Shown here piece by piece: positions 8,655 to 17,066 of a stretch of 64,000 bases of DNA. Both the position numbers and the translations under genes were made by a program. The notes beneath the pieces are model-generated. The model did no database searches. It had not been told where the DNA came from and was given only the letters and a program-made list of their open reading frames with translations. Numbering within the stretch: position 1 is the first letter of the stretch; each line of letters starts with the position of its first letter. The stretch lies in NCBI RefSeq assembly GCF_002925905.1, contig NZ_PRDB01000008.1:186001-250000 (forward strand). The letters are read 5' to 3'. The DNA is from Klebsiella michiganensis (GTDB lineage: Bacteria > Pseudomonadota > Gammaproteobacteria > Enterobacterales > Enterobacteriaceae).

Positions 8655-10175
8655 ATGCAGGCAACACGTAAAGAGTTCATCATTGCGCTGGACGAAGGCA
8701 CCACCAATGCCAAAGCCGTCGTACTCGATAGCCGCGGCCAGGTCGTGGTGAAATTCTCTCAGCCGCTGGCGATCCAGACGCCGCGTGAAGGCTGGGTCGA
8801 GCAGTCGGGAGAAGTCCTGGTTGACGCTTCGCTGGCGGTTATCGCGCAAGCGGTAGCGCACATTGGCGCAGAAAATGTCGCGGCATTAGCCATCAGTAAC
8901 CAGCGCGAGACCGCGATCGGCTGGTATCGCCAGAGCGGTAAGCCAATCAACGCCGCGATCACCTGGCAGTGCAGTCGCAGCGCCGCGTTTTGCGATGAAC
9001 TGCGCCACAGCGACAAAGAGCGGCAAATCAAGGCCGTGACCGGCCTGCCGATTGCGCCTCTGTTTTCGGCCTCGAAAATGCGCTGGCTGCTGGAATCTCT
9101 TCCTGAGGGGCGCGCGCTGGCTGAGCGCGGAGAAATCTGCCTCGGCACTATCGACAGCTGGCTGCTGTGGAACTTAACCCAGGGCGAGGCGTTCTGCTGC
9201 GATTACTCCAATGCCGCGCGTACCCAGCTGCTGAACCTGCAAACCGGCCAGTGGGATGACAACATGCTGGCGCTGTTCCAGATCCCGCGCGCCGCGCTGC
9301 CGGAGATCAAGCCCTCCAGCGGATTGTTTGGCTATACCCGGGGGTTGAACGCTATCCCTGACGGTATTCCCGTAATGGCGATGGTCGGGGATTCCCACGC
9401 CGCGCTGTTTGGCCACGCGCTGGGTGAACTCGGCTGCGTGAAAGCCACCTACGGTACGGGGTCATCGGTGATGGCGCCGGTAAAATCCGCACAGTGCGAT
9501 ATCGACGCGCTGGCCACCACCATCGCCTGGCACGACGGCGACAGCATCACCTACGGACTCGAAGGTAATATTCCGCATACCGGCGATGCCGTGGCGTGGA
9601 TGGCGGACAGCACCGGTCTGAGCGAACTTTCCGATGCCGAACTGGCGCATGAACTCAACACCCTGCCCGCCTCCGTGGACTCCACGCTGGGCGTCTATTT
9701 TGTGCCAGCGTTAACCGGCCTGGGAGCCCCGTGGTGGGATGACAGCGCCCGCGGCGTGATTTGCGGCCTGAGCCGCGGTGTCAAGCGCGCCCATCTGATT
9801 CGCGCCGCGCTGGAATCCATTACCTATCAAATCGCCGATGTGGTGGTGGCGATGCGCCAGCAGGACGACTTCCACTTAACGGCGCTGATGGTCGACGGCG
9901 GCCCAACCAGGAACGACTGGCTAATGCAGTATCAGGCTGACCTGCTCGGCTGTCCGGTGATGCGCAGCGACGTTGCCGAGCTGTCGGCGATTGGCGCGGC
10001 CCTGCTCGCGCGCAAAGCCCTGAATCCCGGATCGGTGACCGACCTGAACGCGTTTTTAACCGAACACAGCGAATTTATCCCCGATATGGCCCGCCACCAG
10101 CGCCTGCAGAAAAGATGGCAGGAGTGGCGCCATGCGGTGAACAGAACATTATGGAAACCGGCAACGTCCGCCTGA
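8655..10175 (+). CDS. FGGY-family carbohydrate kinase (glycerol kinase-like)
   Basis: An ATP-dependent kinase of 506 residues in the FGGY family, expected to phosphorylate the ketose or polyol brought in by the neighbouring importer. The phosphate-binding motif ALDEGTTNAK is at residues 11-20. The segments NQRETAIGWY and VPALTGLGAPWWD, and the adenosine motif DGGPTRNDWLMQ starting near residue 414, look most like glycerol kinase and its sugar-kinase relatives. I start at the ATG at 8655, preceded by AGGAG; a longer frame from a TTG at 8559 has no good ribosome site. It opens the rightward operon, though a foldback repeat separates it from the transporter genes. The substrate is unknown. Confidence 0.87.
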   Translation: MQATRKEFIIALDEGTTNAKAVVLDSRGQVVVKFSQPLAIQTPREGWVEQSGEVLVDASLAVIAQAVAHIGAENVAALAISNQRETAIGWYRQSGKPINAAITWQCSRSAAFCDELRHSDKERQIKAVTGLPIAPLFSASKMRWLLESLPEGRALAERGEICLGTIDSWLLWNLTQGEAFCCDYSNAARTQLLNLQTGQWDDNMLALFQIPRAALPEIKPSSGLFGYTRGLNAIPDGIPVMAMVGDSHAALFGHALGELGCVKATYGTGSSVMAPVKSAQCDIDALATTIAWHDGDSITYGLEGNIPHTGDAVAWMADSTGLSELSDAELAHELNTLPASVDSTLGVYFVPALTGLGAPWWDDSARGVICGLSRGVKRAHLIRAALESITYQIADVVVAMRQQDDFHLTALMVDGGPTRNDWLMQYQADLLGCPVMRSDVAELSAIGAALLARKALNPGSVTDLNAFLTEHSEFIPDMARHQRLQKRWQEWRHAVNRTLWKPATSA

Positions 10176-10206
10176 CGCCCACCAGGGAATCGAACGCGTG
10201 ACGCAC

Positions 10207-10358
10207 CTTAGAGCCTATCCCAGTAGGCGTTATTGGCGCAGGCAGTTTGAACACGGACAGCGCGGAAGAACCGGAGCGTACACGTAGTACGTGAGGATTC
10301 TGAGCACTGCCCTGGTTCAAAATGGCCAGTAAAATAGCCCTAATGGATAGGCTCTTAA
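10207..10358. mobile_element. MITE-like foldback repeat with GAGCCTATCC terminal inverted repeats
   Basis: About 150 bases between the kinase and the binding-protein gene, bounded by perfect 10-bp inverted repeats GAGCCTATCC (10211-10220) and GGATAGGCTC (10345-10354) that extend imperfectly to CTTAGAGC and GCTCTTAA. The interior is also partly self-complementary and includes a central palindromic stretch GTACACGTAGTACGTG. There is no coding capacity of its own. It looks like a miniature inverted-repeat element; I recall similar repeats in Klebsiella and Enterobacter intergenic DNA but cannot verify copy number here. Confidence 0.65.
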
Positions 10359-10455
10359 TCATCAACAAAAGGAGACCCCCGGCCCATAAACTCGATTTAC
10401 AGGCCTTACGTTGTTTCACCGTACCCGACAATAACAACCAAGAGAGAAAATTGTC

Positions 10456-11391
10456 ATGAAATTACGTTTAACGCTTTTAACCGCTGCTACCCTGACCGCC
10501 TTTTCTTTCGCTGCCCAGGCGGCAGAAAAAGGCACCATCATGATCATGGTTAACTCGCTGGATAACCCCTATTACGCCTCTGAAGCCAAGGGCGCTAGCG
10601 AAAAAGCCAAAGAGCTGGGCTACCAGACCACCATTTTGTCGCATGGTGAAGATGTCAAAAAACAGAATGAGCTGATCGATACCGCCATCGGTAAAAAAGT
10701 TCAGGGTATTATTCTGGATAACGCCGACTCCACCGCCAGCGTCGCCGCCATTGAAAAAGCGAAGAAAGCGGGTATTCCGGTGGTTTTAATTAACCGCGAA
10801 ATTCCTGTCGATGATATCGCGCTGGAGCAAATTACCCATAATAACTTCCAGGCCGGTTCTGAAGTCGCCAACGTATTTGTCGAGAAAATGGCGGAGAAAG
10901 GCAAATATGCCGAACTGACCTGTAACCTTGCGGATAATAACTGCGTGACCCGCTCTAAATCTTTCCACCAGGTGATTGACCAGTACCCGGATATGGTCAG
11001 CGTCGCTAAGCAGGACGCGAAAGGCACGTTAATCGACGGCAAGCGCATTATGGACAGTATTCTGCAGGCGCACCCCGACGTGAAAGGCGTGATTTGCGGC
11101 AACGGTCCTGTGGCCCTCGGCGCCATTGCCGCGCTGAAAGCCGCGAATCGTAACGATGTGGTGGTGGTCGGTATCGATGGCAGCAACGATGAGCGCGACG
11201 CGGTAAAAGCCGGCACCCTGCAGGCCACCGTGATGCTTCAGGCGCAGGCCATCGCCGCTCAGGGGGTGACCGACCTCGATAACTACCTGCAAAAAGGTGA
11301 AAAACCGGCCAAGCAGCGCGTGATGTTCCGCGGCATTCTGATTACTCAGGACAATGCAGACAAAGTGCAGGACTTCAATATCAAATCCTGA
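10456..11391 (+). CDS. Periplasmic sugar-binding protein of a ribose-type ABC importer
   Basis: A 311-residue Peripla_BP_4 (RbsB-like) substrate-binding protein. The signal peptide is MKLRLTLLTAATLTAFSFAAQA with cleavage after residue 22. The mature part has the typical two-lobe pattern (MIMVNSLDNPYYA; ILDNADSTASVAAIEKAKKAGIPVVLINRE; DGKRIMDS; VVVVGIDGSND). It is followed by a DUF2291 lipoprotein, an RbsA-like ATPase and an RbsC-like permease, so this is a complete CUT2-family importer. Ligand specificity cannot be read; the pathway context suggests a pentose, pentitol or branched-chain sugar. Confidence 0.9.
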   Translation: MKLRLTLLTAATLTAFSFAAQAAEKGTIMIMVNSLDNPYYASEAKGASEKAKELGYQTTILSHGEDVKKQNELIDTAIGKKVQGIILDNADSTASVAAIEKAKKAGIPVVLINREIPVDDIALEQITHNNFQAGSEVANVFVEKMAEKGKYAELTCNLADNNCVTRSKSFHQVIDQYPDMVSVAKQDAKGTLIDGKRIMDSILQAHPDVKGVICGNGPVALGAIAALKAANRNDVVVVGIDGSNDERDAVKAGTLQATVMLQAQAIAAQGVTDLDNYLQKGEKPAKQRVMFRGILITQDNADKVQDFNIKS

Positions 11392-11434
11392 TTTCGGGTT
11401 GTTGCGCCCCGTCCGGGGCGCACAGGAGCGTATT

Positions 11435-12055
11435 ATGTATAAAAAAATCTCGCTGACGCTGGTTATTCTTGCGCTCGGGGGCTGTCGTATCGTCTCTCAG
11501 CAGGAGCTGGCCGATCTTAAATCTCCGCCCAACCCGCATATGGCGGATATCGATCGGACATGGCAAGACCAGCTGGTTCCCCAGGTTGTGGCTAAAGCCC
11601 GCCCCGTTGCCGAGCTGATGACCGCCCTGCGCGCGGCGAAAGATATCGATAGCGCCTGCAAAACCTTAGGCTATCGCGCTCAGGACGAAAACCCCTGCGT
11701 GTTTTACGTCAAAGTCGAAGGCAATATCAGTAAAATTGATTCCGCTTCGCGCAGCGGAAAAATGACGATTCAGGATATCAGCGGCGGCAACGTGGTGGTG
11801 CAAATTGGCCCAACGCTGCGCGGCACATTATTACGCGACGGCTATCAGGGCGCCAGCTATCAGGACTTTAACGATCAGGTGCTGTTTGGCGAATATAGCC
11901 GGGCGATTAACGAACATGCGGTCAAGATGATCCAGACGGCGCAGGTGAAAACCGGCGAAGCGGTACAGGTGTACGGCGTGTTCTCGGCCTGGGATATTCC
12001 GCAGACCATGCCTGATATTACGCCAGCCAAAATTGTTCGTTTGGGAGGGCAATAA
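11435..12055 (+). CDS. DUF2291 lipoprotein associated with sugar ABC importer
   Basis: A 206-residue predicted lipoprotein. The signal MYKKISLTLVILALGGC ends in a lipobox (LGG-Cys17), so it should be membrane-anchored in the periplasm. The body matches what I know of DUF2291 proteins, which recur next to CUT2 sugar importers and have no established function. Start chosen at the ATG at 11435 after an AGGAG site; the longer upstream frame overlaps the binding-protein gene. A GC-rich dyad GCGCCCC/GGGGCGC (11404-11421) lies just upstream and could raise the binding protein's mRNA level relative to the rest. The stop is one base before the ATPase start. Confidence 0.8.
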   Translation: MYKKISLTLVILALGGCRIVSQQELADLKSPPNPHMADIDRTWQDQLVPQVVAKARPVAELMTALRAAKDIDSACKTLGYRAQDENPCVFYVKVEGNISKIDSASRSGKMTIQDISGGNVVVQIGPTLRGTLLRDGYQGASYQDFNDQVLFGEYSRAINEHAVKMIQTAQVKTGEAVQVYGVFSAWDIPQTMPDITPAKIVRLGGQ

Positions 12056-12056
12056 C

Positions 12057-13601
12057 ATGCAGCGGCAAGAACTCGTCAATTCCCAACCAGTCGACTCTGA
12101 AGTTATTATCGAAACTCGCGAATTATCTCGCGTTTATCCGGGCGTTGTCGCCTTAGATAGCGTGAATTACCGGGTCTATCGAAATAAAGTAAACGTTCTG
12201 ATCGGTGAAAATGGTGCGGGTAAATCCACCATGATGAAAATGCTTGCTGGCGTTGAAACACCCTCTTCCGGTCAAATCATTCTTGATGGCGCCCCGGTGA
12301 CCCTTAGCTCGACGCACCAGGCTGAAAAGCAGGGAATCAGCATCATTTTTCAGGAATTAAATTTATTCCCGAATATGAACGTCATGGATAATATTTTTAT
12401 GGCTAACGAATTCTTTCAAAAAGGGAAGATTAACGAAAAATATCAATATGAGTTAGCCAAATCATTACTGGAAAGACTGGAGCTGAATGTCGATCCCTAC
12501 ACCCAGCTTGGCGAATTAGGCATTGGCCATCAGCAGCTGGTGGAAATTGCGCGAGCGCTTTCTAAGGACACCCGGGTATTAATTATGGATGAACCCACTT
12601 CCGCGCTCAGCCAGTCGGAAGTCAAAATCCTGTTTAACGTGATCGAACAGCTTAAACGCCGCGGCGTCACCATTATCTATATTTCCCACCGTCTGGAAGA
12701 GCTGATGGAAATTGGCGACCACATCACTATTTTCCGCGACGGGCGCTTTATCAGCGAGCGCGAGGTCAGCGACGCCAGTATTCCGTGGATTATCGAACAG
12801 ATAGTCGGCGATAAGAAAAAACATTTCGACTACCGGCCGGCGCCGAAAGGCGAAGCGGTCCTTGCCGTTGAAGGTCTGACGGCGCTGCACCCCAGCGGCG
12901 GCTATAAGCTCAACGATGTGACCTTTACCTTAAGTAAGGGAGAAGTGATCGGCATCTACGGCCTGCTCGGCGCCGGACGCACGGAGCTGTTTAAAGGCCT
13001 GGTCGGCCTGATGCCCTGCCAGAGCGGTAACGTCCATCTCAACGGCGAAAATATCGAAAAGGCCCCGTTCCAGGCGCGGCTGAAAAAAGGGCTGGCGCTG
13101 GTGCCTGAAGACCGTCAGGGAGAAGGCGTGGTGCAGATGATGTCGATTCAATCGAATATGACCTTATCCGATTTCAGCCTGCAGGGATTTCGCCGGGCGT
13201 GGAAATGGCTGAATCCGCAGAAAGAAATCGCCTGCGTCAAAGAGATGATTCGCGAACTGGCAATCAAGGTGAGCGACCCCGATCTGCCTGTCACCTCGCT
13301 CAGCGGCGGCAACCAACAAAAGGTGGTGCTCGGCAAGGCGTTGATGACGAAGCCGGAGGTGGTGTTTCTCGATGAGCCCACTCGCGGTATCGACGTCGGC
13401 GCGAAAACCGACGTTTATCATCTGATCGGCAAAATGGCCCAGCAGGGTCTGGCAGTGATGTTCTCTTCATCGGAGCTGGATGAAGTGATGGCGCTGGCGG
13501 ATCGCATCCTGGTCATGGCCGACGGTCGGATTACCGCCGATTTACCGCGTCATGCGGTGACCCGCGAAAAATTAATCGCGGCTTCAACACCTCAAGATTA
13601 A
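12057..13601 (+). CDS. Sugar ABC importer ATPase with two nucleotide-binding domains (RbsA/XylG type)
   Basis: A 514-residue duplicated ABC ATPase that powers the CUT2 importer from the cytoplasmic face. Domain 1 has Walker A GENGAGKS at about 50-57 and Walker B LIMDEPTS. Domain 2 has the usual degenerate Walker A (GLLGAGRTE) and a canonical signature LSGGNQQKVVLGKAL near residue 415. Asymmetric domains of this kind are normal for RbsA relatives. Start chosen at the ATG at 12057 after GGGAGG, with a one-base gap from the lipoprotein gene; the frame from 12033 would overlap it. Confidence 0.92.
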   Translation: MQRQELVNSQPVDSEVIIETRELSRVYPGVVALDSVNYRVYRNKVNVLIGENGAGKSTMMKMLAGVETPSSGQIILDGAPVTLSSTHQAEKQGISIIFQELNLFPNMNVMDNIFMANEFFQKGKINEKYQYELAKSLLERLELNVDPYTQLGELGIGHQQLVEIARALSKDTRVLIMDEPTSALSQSEVKILFNVIEQLKRRGVTIIYISHRLEELMEIGDHITIFRDGRFISEREVSDASIPWIIEQIVGDKKKHFDYRPAPKGEAVLAVEGLTALHPSGGYKLNDVTFTLSKGEVIGIYGLLGAGRTELFKGLVGLMPCQSGNVHLNGENIEKAPFQARLKKGLALVPEDRQGEGVVQMMSIQSNMTLSDFSLQGFRRAWKWLNPQKEIACVKEMIRELAIKVSDPDLPVTSLSGGNQQKVVLGKALMTKPEVVFLDEPTRGIDVGAKTDVYHLIGKMAQQGLAVMFSSSELDEVMALADRILVMADGRITADLPRHAVTREKLIAASTPQD

Positions 13602-13618
13602 TCAGGCTGGAACCCATC

Positions 13619-14674
13619 ATGAACCAGAAATATATGATTTATATGTACCTGCTGAAGGCCAGAACGTTCATCGCTCTGCTGCTGGTTATCGCGTTCTTCA
13701 GCGTGATGGTACCGAATTTCCTGACCACATCTAACCTGCTGATTATGACCCAGCACGTGGCCATCACCGGCCTGCTGGCCATCGGCATGACGCTGGTTAT
13801 CCTGACGGGCGGTATCGACCTCTCCGTCGGCGCCGTGGCCGGCATCTGCGGCATGGTGGCCGGAGCGCTGTTAACCAACGGCCTGCCCTTATGGAACGGC
13901 AGCGTTATCTTCTTCAACGTACCGGAAGTGATCCTCTGCGTGGCGCTCTTCGGCGTGCTGGTTGGCTTCGTTAACGGCGCGGTCATCACCCGCTTCGGCG
14001 TCGCGCCCTTTATCTGCACCCTGGGCATGATGTATGTCGCCAGAGGCTCGGCGCTGCTGTTCAACGACGGCAGCACCTACCCCAACCTCAACGGCATGGA
14101 AGCGCTGGGCAACACCGGTTTCTCCACCCTGGGATCCGGGACGCTGTTGGGCATCTATCTGCCAATCTGGCTGATGATCGGCTTCCTGCTGCTGGGCTAC
14201 TGGCTGACCACCAAAACCCCGCTGGGCCGCTATATCTACGCTATCGGCGGTAACGAATCCGCCGCACGCCTGGCAGGCGTGCCTATCGTCAAGGCAAAAA
14301 TCTTCGTTTACGCCTTCTCCGGCCTGTGCTCAGCGTTCGTCGGCCTTATCGTCGCCTCGCAGCTGCAAACCGCGCACCCGATGACCGGCAATATGTTCGA
14401 AATGGACGCCATTGGCGCCACCGTGCTCGGCGGAACCGCGCTGGCGGGCGGTCGCGGCCGGGTGACCGGATCAATCATTGGCGCGTTCGTCATCGTCTTC
14501 CTCGCCGACGGCATGGTGATGATGCGGGTCAGCGATTTCTGGCAGATGGTCATTAAGGGGGTGGTTATCGTCACCGCCGTCGTCGTCGACCAGTTCCAGC
14601 AGAAACTGCAGAACAAAGTCATCCTGATGCGCCGCCATGAGGAGAAGCTGGCGGCGGCAGGCGCCACCAGTTAA
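13619..14674 (+). CDS. Sugar ABC importer permease (RbsC/XylH type)
   Basis: A 351-residue inner-membrane permease with about ten hydrophobic segments. It carries family motifs such as LAIGMTLVILTGGIDLSVG (about residues 52-70) and the EAA-like loop AIGATVLGGTALAGGRG. It follows the ATPase by 17 bases and completes the importer. A GC-rich hairpin (GCCGGACG/CGTCCGGC, 14693-14714) lies just downstream, before the first dehydrogenase, and may mark a processing or attenuation point. Confidence 0.92.
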   Translation: MNQKYMIYMYLLKARTFIALLLVIAFFSVMVPNFLTTSNLLIMTQHVAITGLLAIGMTLVILTGGIDLSVGAVAGICGMVAGALLTNGLPLWNGSVIFFNVPEVILCVALFGVLVGFVNGAVITRFGVAPFICTLGMMYVARGSALLFNDGSTYPNLNGMEALGNTGFSTLGSGTLLGIYLPIWLMIGFLLLGYWLTTKTPLGRYIYAIGGNESAARLAGVPIVKAKIFVYAFSGLCSAFVGLIVASQLQTAHPMTGNMFEMDAIGATVLGGTALAGGRGRVTGSIIGAFVIVFLADGMVMMRVSDFWQMVIKGVVIVTAVVVDQFQQKLQNKVILMRRHEEKLAAAGATS

Positions 14675-14734
14675 TCACCTATTTATTACCCCGCCGGACG
14701 CACTGCCGTCCGGCTTCAATAAGGGATGAAAAAC

Positions 14735-15532
14735 ATGCAAAGAAATTTCCAGAACAAAACGGTTGTTATCACCGGCGCCTGCCGCGGAATTGGTGCCGGT
14801 ATTGCCGAGCGCTTTGCGCGCGACGGCGCGAATCTGGTGATGGTCTCTAACGCCGAGCGCGTCCACGAAACGGCGGAAACCCTCCGCCAGCGCTACCAGG
14901 CCGACATCCTGTCGTTACAGGTTGATGTGACCGACGAAGCGCAGGTGCAGTCGCTGTACGAGCAGGCGGCAGCGCGTTTCGGCACCATCGACGTCTCTAT
15001 CCAGAACGCAGGCGTGATCACCATCGACTATTACGATCGCATGCCGAAAGCCGACTTTGAAAAAGTGCTCGCCGTTAACACCACCGGCGTCTGGCTGTGC
15101 TGCCGCGAAGCCGCCAAATATATGGTCAAGCAGAACCACGGCAGCCTGATCAACACCTCTTCCGGCCAGGGTCGTCAGGGCTTTATCTACACCCCGCACT
15201 ATGCCGCCAGCAAAATGGGCGTGATCGGCATCACCCAAAGCCTGGCGCACGAGCTGGCGCCGTGGAATATCACCGTTAACGCCTTCTGTCCGGGCATTAT
15301 CGAAAGCGAGATGTGGGACTACAACGACCGCGTCTGGGGCGAAATCCTCAGCACCGAGCAGAAGCGCTACGATAAAGGCGAGCTGATGGCGGAGTGGGTC
15401 GAAGGCATTCCGATGAAGCGCGCCGGCAAACCGGAAGACGTTGCCGGGCTGGTGGCGTTTCTCGCCTCCGACGATGCGCGCTACCTCACCGGGCAGACCA
15501 TCAATATCGATGGCGGCTTGATTATGTCGTAA
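14735..15532 (+). CDS. Short-chain dehydrogenase 1 of the sugar/polyol cluster
   Basis: A classical NAD(P)-dependent SDR of 265 residues. The dinucleotide motif TGACRGIG is at 13-20, the NAG motif in IQNAGV, and the catalytic Tyr156/Lys160 in HYAASKMG. The C-terminus INIDGGLIMS is typical. Several proteins of this type oxidise polyols to ketoses. The ATG at 14735 is preferred over that at 14726 because the AAGGG ribosome site directly abuts the earlier ATG. It lies downstream of the ABC permease in the same direction. The exact substrate is not predictable by eye. Confidence 0.85.
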   Translation: MQRNFQNKTVVITGACRGIGAGIAERFARDGANLVMVSNAERVHETAETLRQRYQADILSLQVDVTDEAQVQSLYEQAAARFGTIDVSIQNAGVITIDYYDRMPKADFEKVLAVNTTGVWLCCREAAKYMVKQNHGSLINTSSGQGRQGFIYTPHYAASKMGVIGITQSLAHELAPWNITVNAFCPGIIESEMWDYNDRVWGEILSTEQKRYDKGELMAEWVEGIPMKRAGKPEDVAGLVAFLASDDARYLTGQTINIDGGLIMS

Positions 15533-15576
15533 TGCCGCCAGCCTGGCATTTTTCAGGTCAGGCTACACAAATCATG

Positions 15577-15663
15577 TCCCGGAGGCGGTGCTGCGCACCT
15601 GTCCGGGCTACCCGACGGCACAAGCCCCGTAGCCCGGACAGGCGCAACGCGCCGCCTCCGGGA
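15577..15663. repeat. REP-like inverted pair (family R1) between two dehydrogenase genes
   Basis: Two inverted copies of a 35-bp palindromic unit: TCCCGGAGGCGG...TGTCCGGGCTAC at 15577-15611 and GTAGCCCGGACAGG...CCGCCTCCGGGA at 15629-15663. The same unit recurs at 25533, 31477, 31837, 31993, 38953, 39313, 50038 and 50473. Inside an operon it could stabilise the upstream mRNA or cap downstream expression. Confidence 0.85.
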
Positions 15664-15705
15664 ACGCCAACACCGGGCATGCTAAAGAATATTTTTTAGA
15701 GAGAA

Positions 15706-16497
15706 ATGACTATGATCGCAAAAGATTTTGCCCAACAGCTGTTTAACCTGCAGGACCGCGTGGCCTTTGTCACCGGCGCGGGCAGCGGCATCGGCCAGAT
15801 GATTGCTTACGGGCTCGCCAGCGCGGGGGCTCGGGTCGTCTGCTTCGATCTCCGCGAAGATGGCGGCCTCGCCGAAACCGTCAAAAATATTGAAGCCATC
15901 GGCGGAGAGGCCTGCTACTACACCGGCGATGTGCGCCAGCTTAGCGACCTACGCGCCGGCGTGGCATTAGCGAAAAGCCGCTTTGGCCGCCTCGATATAG
16001 CCGTCAACGCCGCCGGGATTGCCAACGCCAATCCGGCGCTGGAGATGGAAACCGAGCAGTGGCAGCGGGTTATCGATATTAACCTGACCGGCGTGTGGAA
16101 CTCCTGCAAAGCGGAAGCCGAACTGATGCAGGAAACGGGCGGCGGTTCGATTATTAATATCGCCTCGATGTCCGGCATTATTGTTAACCGCGGTCTCGAT
16201 CAGGCGCACTACAACTGCTCTAAAGCGGGCGTTATCCACCTGTCAAAAAGCCTGGCGATGGAGTGGATCGGCAAAGGGATTCGGGTCAACTCCATCAGCC
16301 CCGGCTATACCGCCACGCCGATGAACACCCGCCCTGAGATGGTTCATCAGACCCGCGAATTCGAAAGCCAGACGCCGATCCAGCGCATGGCGAAGGTTGA
16401 GGAGATGGCCGGCCCGGCGCTGTTCCTCTCCAGCGATGCCGCCTCGTTCTGCACCGGCGTTGACCTGGTGGTTGATGGTGGTTTTGTCTGCTGGTAG
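15706..16497 (+). CDS. Short-chain dehydrogenase 2 of the sugar/polyol cluster
   Basis: A second SDR of 263 residues: TGAGSGIG at 23-30, NAAGI, catalytic Tyr169/Lys173 in HYNCSKAG, and C-terminus DLVVDGGFVCW. It differs clearly from the neighbouring SDR and resembles polyol (arabinitol/xylitol-type) dehydrogenases as well as generic SDRs. The start at 15706 or 15712 is uncertain by two codons. It is the last gene of the rightward cluster and is separated from SDR 1 by a REP-like pair. Two dehydrogenases would allow either two alternative polyols or an oxidation plus an epimerising reduction; this is inference. Confidence 0.82.
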   Translation: MTMIAKDFAQQLFNLQDRVAFVTGAGSGIGQMIAYGLASAGARVVCFDLREDGGLAETVKNIEAIGGEACYYTGDVRQLSDLRAGVALAKSRFGRLDIAVNAAGIANANPALEMETEQWQRVIDINLTGVWNSCKAEAELMQETGGGSIINIASMSGIIVNRGLDQAHYNCSKAGVIHLSKSLAMEWIGKGIRVNSISPGYTATPMNTRPEMVHQTREFESQTPIQRMAKVEEMAGPALFLSSDAASFCTGVDLVVDGGFVCW

Positions 16498-16624
16498 AAC
16501 GGATTTAGCTTAGAAAAATGCCGGTAAGGGTGAGGTTAACGTCAGCGAAGCAGTATGCAGGGTGGCGGCGCGATTGTTTTAACCGGTCGATGTTCTCTCG
16601 CCGTCCATCCTGCCCCCATAAGCA

Positions 16625-16651
16625 GAAAAAAGGTGCCTTAAGGTTCCTTAC
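16625..16651 (-). terminator. Rho-independent terminator of hokE
   Basis: Read on the minus strand, GGTAAGGAACCTTAAGGCACC forms a bulged stem followed by a run of T (complement of AAAAAAA at 16625-16631). A second strong dyad, GCGGGGA/TCCCCGC, lies between it and the hokE stop. Hok messages characteristically end in such stable foldback structures. Confidence 0.6.
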
Positions 16652-16691
16652 CCAGCCTGCGGATAAGCGGGGATAGCTCCCCGCATACCGG

Positions 16692-16844
16692 CTACTTCTT
16701 CGTTTCGTAAGCGAGAACGGCCTTGAACTCCATACTACGTTCTTTGATGCTCAGCTCGCACAGCGAATCGCGCACCATTAACGTCAATCCCAGCGCTGTC
16801 AGACACAGCACGATGATTGCCACCAGGGCGTATTTTGTCAGCAT
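16692..16844 (-). CDS. hokE: HokE, Hok/Gef-family type I toxin
   Basis: A 50-residue membrane toxin. It starts [19 protein letters not shown] (one transmembrane helix), has the conserved Cys in RDSLCEL, and ends VLAYETKK. This is the hallmark of Hok/Gef peptides, and from memory it is nearly the same as E. coli HokE. A GGAGG ribosome site lies 7 bases before the ATG. In E. coli hokE sits in the same neighbourhood, between entD and ybdK, which supports orthology. A matching antisense RNA promoter is visible on the other strand. Whether the locus is still active cannot be told. Confidence 0.88.
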   Translation of the reverse strand: MLTKYALVAIIVLCLTALGLTLMVRDSLCELSIKERSMEFKAVLAYETKK

Positions 16845-16883
16845 CTCGTTGCCTCCATGCGAAGAAGAGGCTACTATCCAACG

Positions 16884-16942
16884 TGCTAGGGTTGGATCGT
16901 GAGCCTCAGGTTGATGGGAACATCTCCTGGGGCTTCGTCTTT
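16884..16942 (+). ncRNA. sokE: SokE-type antisense RNA (predicted)
   Basis: Opposite the hokE leader is a promoter TTGCCT (16849-16854), a 17-base spacer and TACTAT (16872-16877), pointing away from hokE. About 17 bases after the expected start is a hairpin with stem GCCTCAGG/CCTGGGGC (16902-16933), an inner stem GATG/CATC, then TCGTCTTT. That gives an RNA of about 60 nt complementary to the hok leader, the size and position of Sok antitoxins. The ends are estimated, and I found no convincing mok leader ORF. Confidence 0.5.
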
Positions 16943-17066
16943 CTGAATCCTCACCTAAGCCTGAACGCAGAAAGCCTCAGGCACCCGCCGCCATCATACG
17001 CTTCCCTGCGCAATTCACTGTATATTTAACCAGCCGCAATCCTTTTTCAGAAAACGTTTAGATAGC

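Noticed and set aside
16817-17029. A 70-codon plus-strand ORF beside hokE
   Set aside because: It overlaps the hok leader and the predicted SokE RNA and terminator, has no recognisable protein features, and the RNA explanation fits better.
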